This document shows positions 5,151-6,669 of a stretch of DNA of 6,669 nucleotides, one piece after another (within the stretch, counting starts at the first letter, position 1; the number at the start of each line of letters is the position of its first letter). Position numbers and translations under genes: made by a program. This DNA is from Actinomycetota bacterium. GTDB lineage: Bacteria; Actinomycetota; Actinomycetes; Streptosporangiales; Streptosporangiaceae. The stretch is from positions 2,261-8,929 of the forward strand of contig PMOU01000487.1 in assembly GCA_003161205.1 (NCBI GenBank). The letters run 5' to 3'. The notes beneath the pieces are model-generated. The model was not told where the DNA came from and ran no database searches. It saw only the letters and a list, made by a program, of their open reading frames with translations.

Positions 5151-5792
5151 GTGACGAACAGCAACGGCGATCACCTGGAGACCGAGCAGAAGTACGACGC
5201 GGATGACGGCTTTGCCCTGCCCGATTTCACCGGGCCCGATTTCGCTGACGTGACCGGCCGGAACGGCCGGCGCCCGGAGCCGAAACGCTACTACCTGAGT
5301 GCCACCTACTTCGACACCGAGGACCTGGACCTGCACCGCAACCGGGTCACGCTGCGGCGTCGCGTCGGCGGCACCGACGAGGGGTGGCATCTGAAGCTGC
5401 CGGTACGCAAAGACACCCGGCAAGAACTGCACGCGCCGCTGGACGAGGGTGGCACCGGGTCCATCCCGGCCCGGCTGGCCGCCCAGGTCGAGGACATCAC
5501 CAAAGCCCAGCGCCTGCGCCCCATCGCCATTCTCGATACCGAACGGACGGTGGTGACACTGCCCGGGCCCAAGGGCAAGCCGGCGGTGGAGATCGCCGAT
5601 GACCGGGTGACGGCCACCCGGTTCGGCGAAGGCGAAGAACAGCCGGTGAGCTGGCGTGAGATCGAAGTCGAGATTGTCTCCGCGGGACCGGAGGCGTCCG
5701 GCCTGCTGGAGACGGTCGGCCAGGAACTGCGCAAGGCGGGCGCGACACCGTCGGCTTCGGAGTCCAAGCTGGAACGCTTGCTTCAGAGCTAA
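5151..5792 (+). CDS. CYTH-domain (triphosphate tunnel metalloenzyme) protein
   Basis: A 213-residue cytoplasmic protein of the CYTH superfamily, whose members bind triphosphates and a divalent metal in a beta-barrel tunnel and act as triphosphatases, adenylate cyclases or phosphate-binding modules. Seen in order: the ExExK signature (Glu10, Glu12, Lys14) within LETEQKY; YYLSATYFDTEDLDL at 47-61, the usual Y-DT-D-L strand; RVTLRRRVGG at 65-74; WHLKLP at 79-84 with Lys82; TERTV at 130-134; the REIEVEIV strand at 169-176; and ESKLERLL at 204-211. These cover the full domain, so it looks catalytically competent. Many actinobacterial homologues continue into a C-terminal CHAD domain; here the protein stops at LLQS and nothing downstream reads as CHAD. 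The GTG at 5151 is chosen because it lies just before the signature motif and next to a plausible -10 box. Substrate cannot be inferred; inorganic triphosphate or thiamine triphosphate are the usual candidates. Confidence 0.88.
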   Translation: MTNSNGDHLETEQKYDADDGFALPDFTGPDFADVTGRNGRRPEPKRYYLSATYFDTEDLDLHRNRVTLRRRVGGTDEGWHLKLPVRKDTRQELHAPLDEGGTGSIPARLAAQVEDITKAQRLRPIAILDTERTVVTLPGPKGKPAVEIADDRVTATRFGEGEEQPVSWREIEVEIVSAGPEASGLLETVGQELRKAGATPSASESKLERLLQS

Positions 5793-5998
5793 TTCATAGC
5801 CAATTCTGACCGGCCGGACACCTTGATATCGTGAACTGAGAAGGTGGGCTCGGCACAGATTCGATCATGAGGTTCGCATGGCTTCCCGCCAGGAGGGCAG
5901 ACTGCCTGCGATGAGCGGGGTGACGGGACTGGATTTTGAGGGTTCCTGCCGCCCTCCAGACGTGCGGCCCTGAGTGAGAACGAGCGAGCCTGAGGACT
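5793..5998 (+). promoter_or_regulatory. Leader of the response regulator gene with alternative hairpins
   Basis: No clear gene is present in these 206 bases. CACCTT (5819-5824) and AAGGTG (5841-5846) form a weak 6-pair stem after the CYTH gene. Further on, GGCAG-A-CTGCC (5896-5906) forms a tight local hairpin, while GGAGGG (5892-5897) can pair with CCCTCC (5952-5957), extended by CAG (5898-5900) with CTG (5946-5948) across a 3-base bulge. The two structures share bases and exclude each other. A perfect Shine-Dalgarno AGGAGG (5891-5896) lies inside them, 14 bases before an ATG at 5911 that opens a 20-codon frame ending at 5973. No clear promoter hexamers are seen. Confidence 0.35.
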
Positions 5999-6669
5999 AT
6001 GAACAACAACAGCCCGGCGGTGGCACCGGCCAACGCTCGTAACGCCGGCATCCAGCGGGCTGACGGCACGCCGGTCCGCGTACTCGTCGTCGATGACGAG
6101 CCCAGCCTGGCCGAACTGCTGTCGAGCGTGCTCCGGTACGAAGGCTGGAACGTCCGCACCGCGGGCGACGGCGCCGATGCCGTCCGGACCGCCCGCGAGT
6201 TCCGGCCCGACGCCGTGGTGCTGGACATCATGCTCCCCGATGTCAACGGCATCGAGGTCATGCGACGGCTTCGGGCCGAGATACCGCAGGTCTGCGTCCT
6301 CTTCCTGACCGCCAGGGACGCGGTGGAGGACCGGGTGGCGGGCATCACCGCTGGCGGCGATGACTACGTGACCAAGCCGTTCAGCCTGGAAGAGGTCCTG
6401 GCCAGGCTCCGCGGGCTGCTGCGGCGAGCCAACCTGACCCGCGCCCACGCCGAGGGCGCGCTGGCCGTCGGTGACCTGACCATGGACGAGGACGCACGCG
6501 AGGTCCGCCGGGACGGTGAGCTGATCGACCTGACCGCGACCGAGTTCGAGCTGCTCAGGTTCCTCATGCGCAATCCCAGGCGGGTGCTGTCCAAGGCGCA
6601 GATCCTGGACCGCGTGTGGAACTACGACTTCGGCGGCCAGGCGCACGTGGTCGAGCTGTACATCAGCTA
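5999..6669 (+). CDS. OmpR-family response regulator, 3' end cut by window edge
   Basis: A two-component transcription regulator: an N-terminal receiver is phosphorylated by a sensor kinase and a C-terminal winged helix binds DNA. 223 complete codons are present. The receiver covers about residues 26-140: RVLVVDDEP with Asp32/Asp33, phosphoacceptor Asp76 in VVLDIMLPDVNG, Thr104 in LFLTARD, and Lys126 in DDYVTKPFSLEE. The winged helix begins near 155 with LAVGDLTMDEDAREVRRDG and LTATEFELLRFLMRNPRRVLSKAQIL, and is cut in the recognition-helix region at HVVELYIS, a dozen or so residues before the usual end. The sequence resembles the mycobacterial TrcR/TcrX group by eye; orthology is not claimed. 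The ATG at 5999 is fixed by an in-frame TGA at 5975 and by GAGG at 5992-5995. A hydrophilic 25-residue extension precedes the receiver. The partner kinase is expected just beyond the window. Confidence 0.95.
   Translation, partial: MNNNSPAVAPANARNAGIQRADGTPVRVLVVDDEPSLAELLSSVLRYEGWNVRTAGDGADAVRTAREFRPDAVVLDIMLPDVNGIEVMRRLRAEIPQVCVLFLTARDAVEDRVAGITAGGDDYVTKPFSLEEVLARLRGLLRRANLTRAHAEGALAVGDLTMDEDAREVRRDGELIDLTATEFELLRFLMRNPRRVLSKAQILDRVWNYDFGGQAHVVELYIS

Noticed and set aside
5878..5973. 31-codon frame starting ATG at 5878
   Set aside because: No ribosome binding site and weak codon bias. The in-frame ATG at 5911 is the only start with a Shine-Dalgarno and is reported as a finding rather than a gene.
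5789..6646. 285-codon minus-strand frame opposite the response regulator
   Set aside because: The plus strand encodes an unmistakable receiver and winged helix; the antisense frame has no motif.

Overview
The window is GC-rich, with coding regions showing strong third-position G/C bias, GTG starts and GTGA stop/start overlaps. This points to a high-GC actinomycete. The actinobacterial types of GT87 mannosyltransferase, of PCMT with a C-terminal extension, and of OmpR regulator fit a filamentous actinomycete such as a Streptosporangiaceae-like lineage. That placement is inference; nothing here identifies a genus.

Layout, left to right. Bases 1-86 probably hold the first codons of a leftward gene cut by the window edge. 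A short AT-rich divergent spacer follows, then a rightward four-helix membrane protein with a Thr/Pro/Ala-rich tail (about 127-732). A spacer rich in inverted repeats leads into a GT87-type polyprenyl-phosphate-dependent mannosyltransferase (831-2219, start chosen by its ribosome binding site). This gene overlaps by 4 bases a protein-L-isoaspartate O-methyltransferase with a C-terminal extension (2216-3580).

Immediately after the methyltransferase stop codon sits a lone tnpB-only insertion sequence (about 3576-4863), read leftward. TnpB is full length with its RuvC residues and zinc finger intact. A consensus TATAAT lies exactly where a leaderless transcript would begin at its ATG, and hairpins around its stop codon are where an omega RNA would be expected. 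No tnpA is present. The roughly 290 bases beyond it hold no convincing gene, but contain a cluster of CCTGG/CCAGG inverted repeats and a possible decayed coding remnant.

The right part carries a stand-alone CYTH-domain (triphosphate tunnel) protein (5151-5792), apparently leaderless and preceded by a small palindrome. After a 206-base leader with alternative hairpins comes an OmpR-family response regulator (from 5999), cut by the window end in its DNA-binding domain.

How the genes work together: only the mannosyltransferase/methyltransferase pair looks translationally coupled. The other genes look like independent units. I see no CRISPR array, tRNA, rRNA, phage module or clear novel multi-gene system. 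The most interesting elements are the TnpB/omega RNA unit and its junction with the methyltransferase gene.
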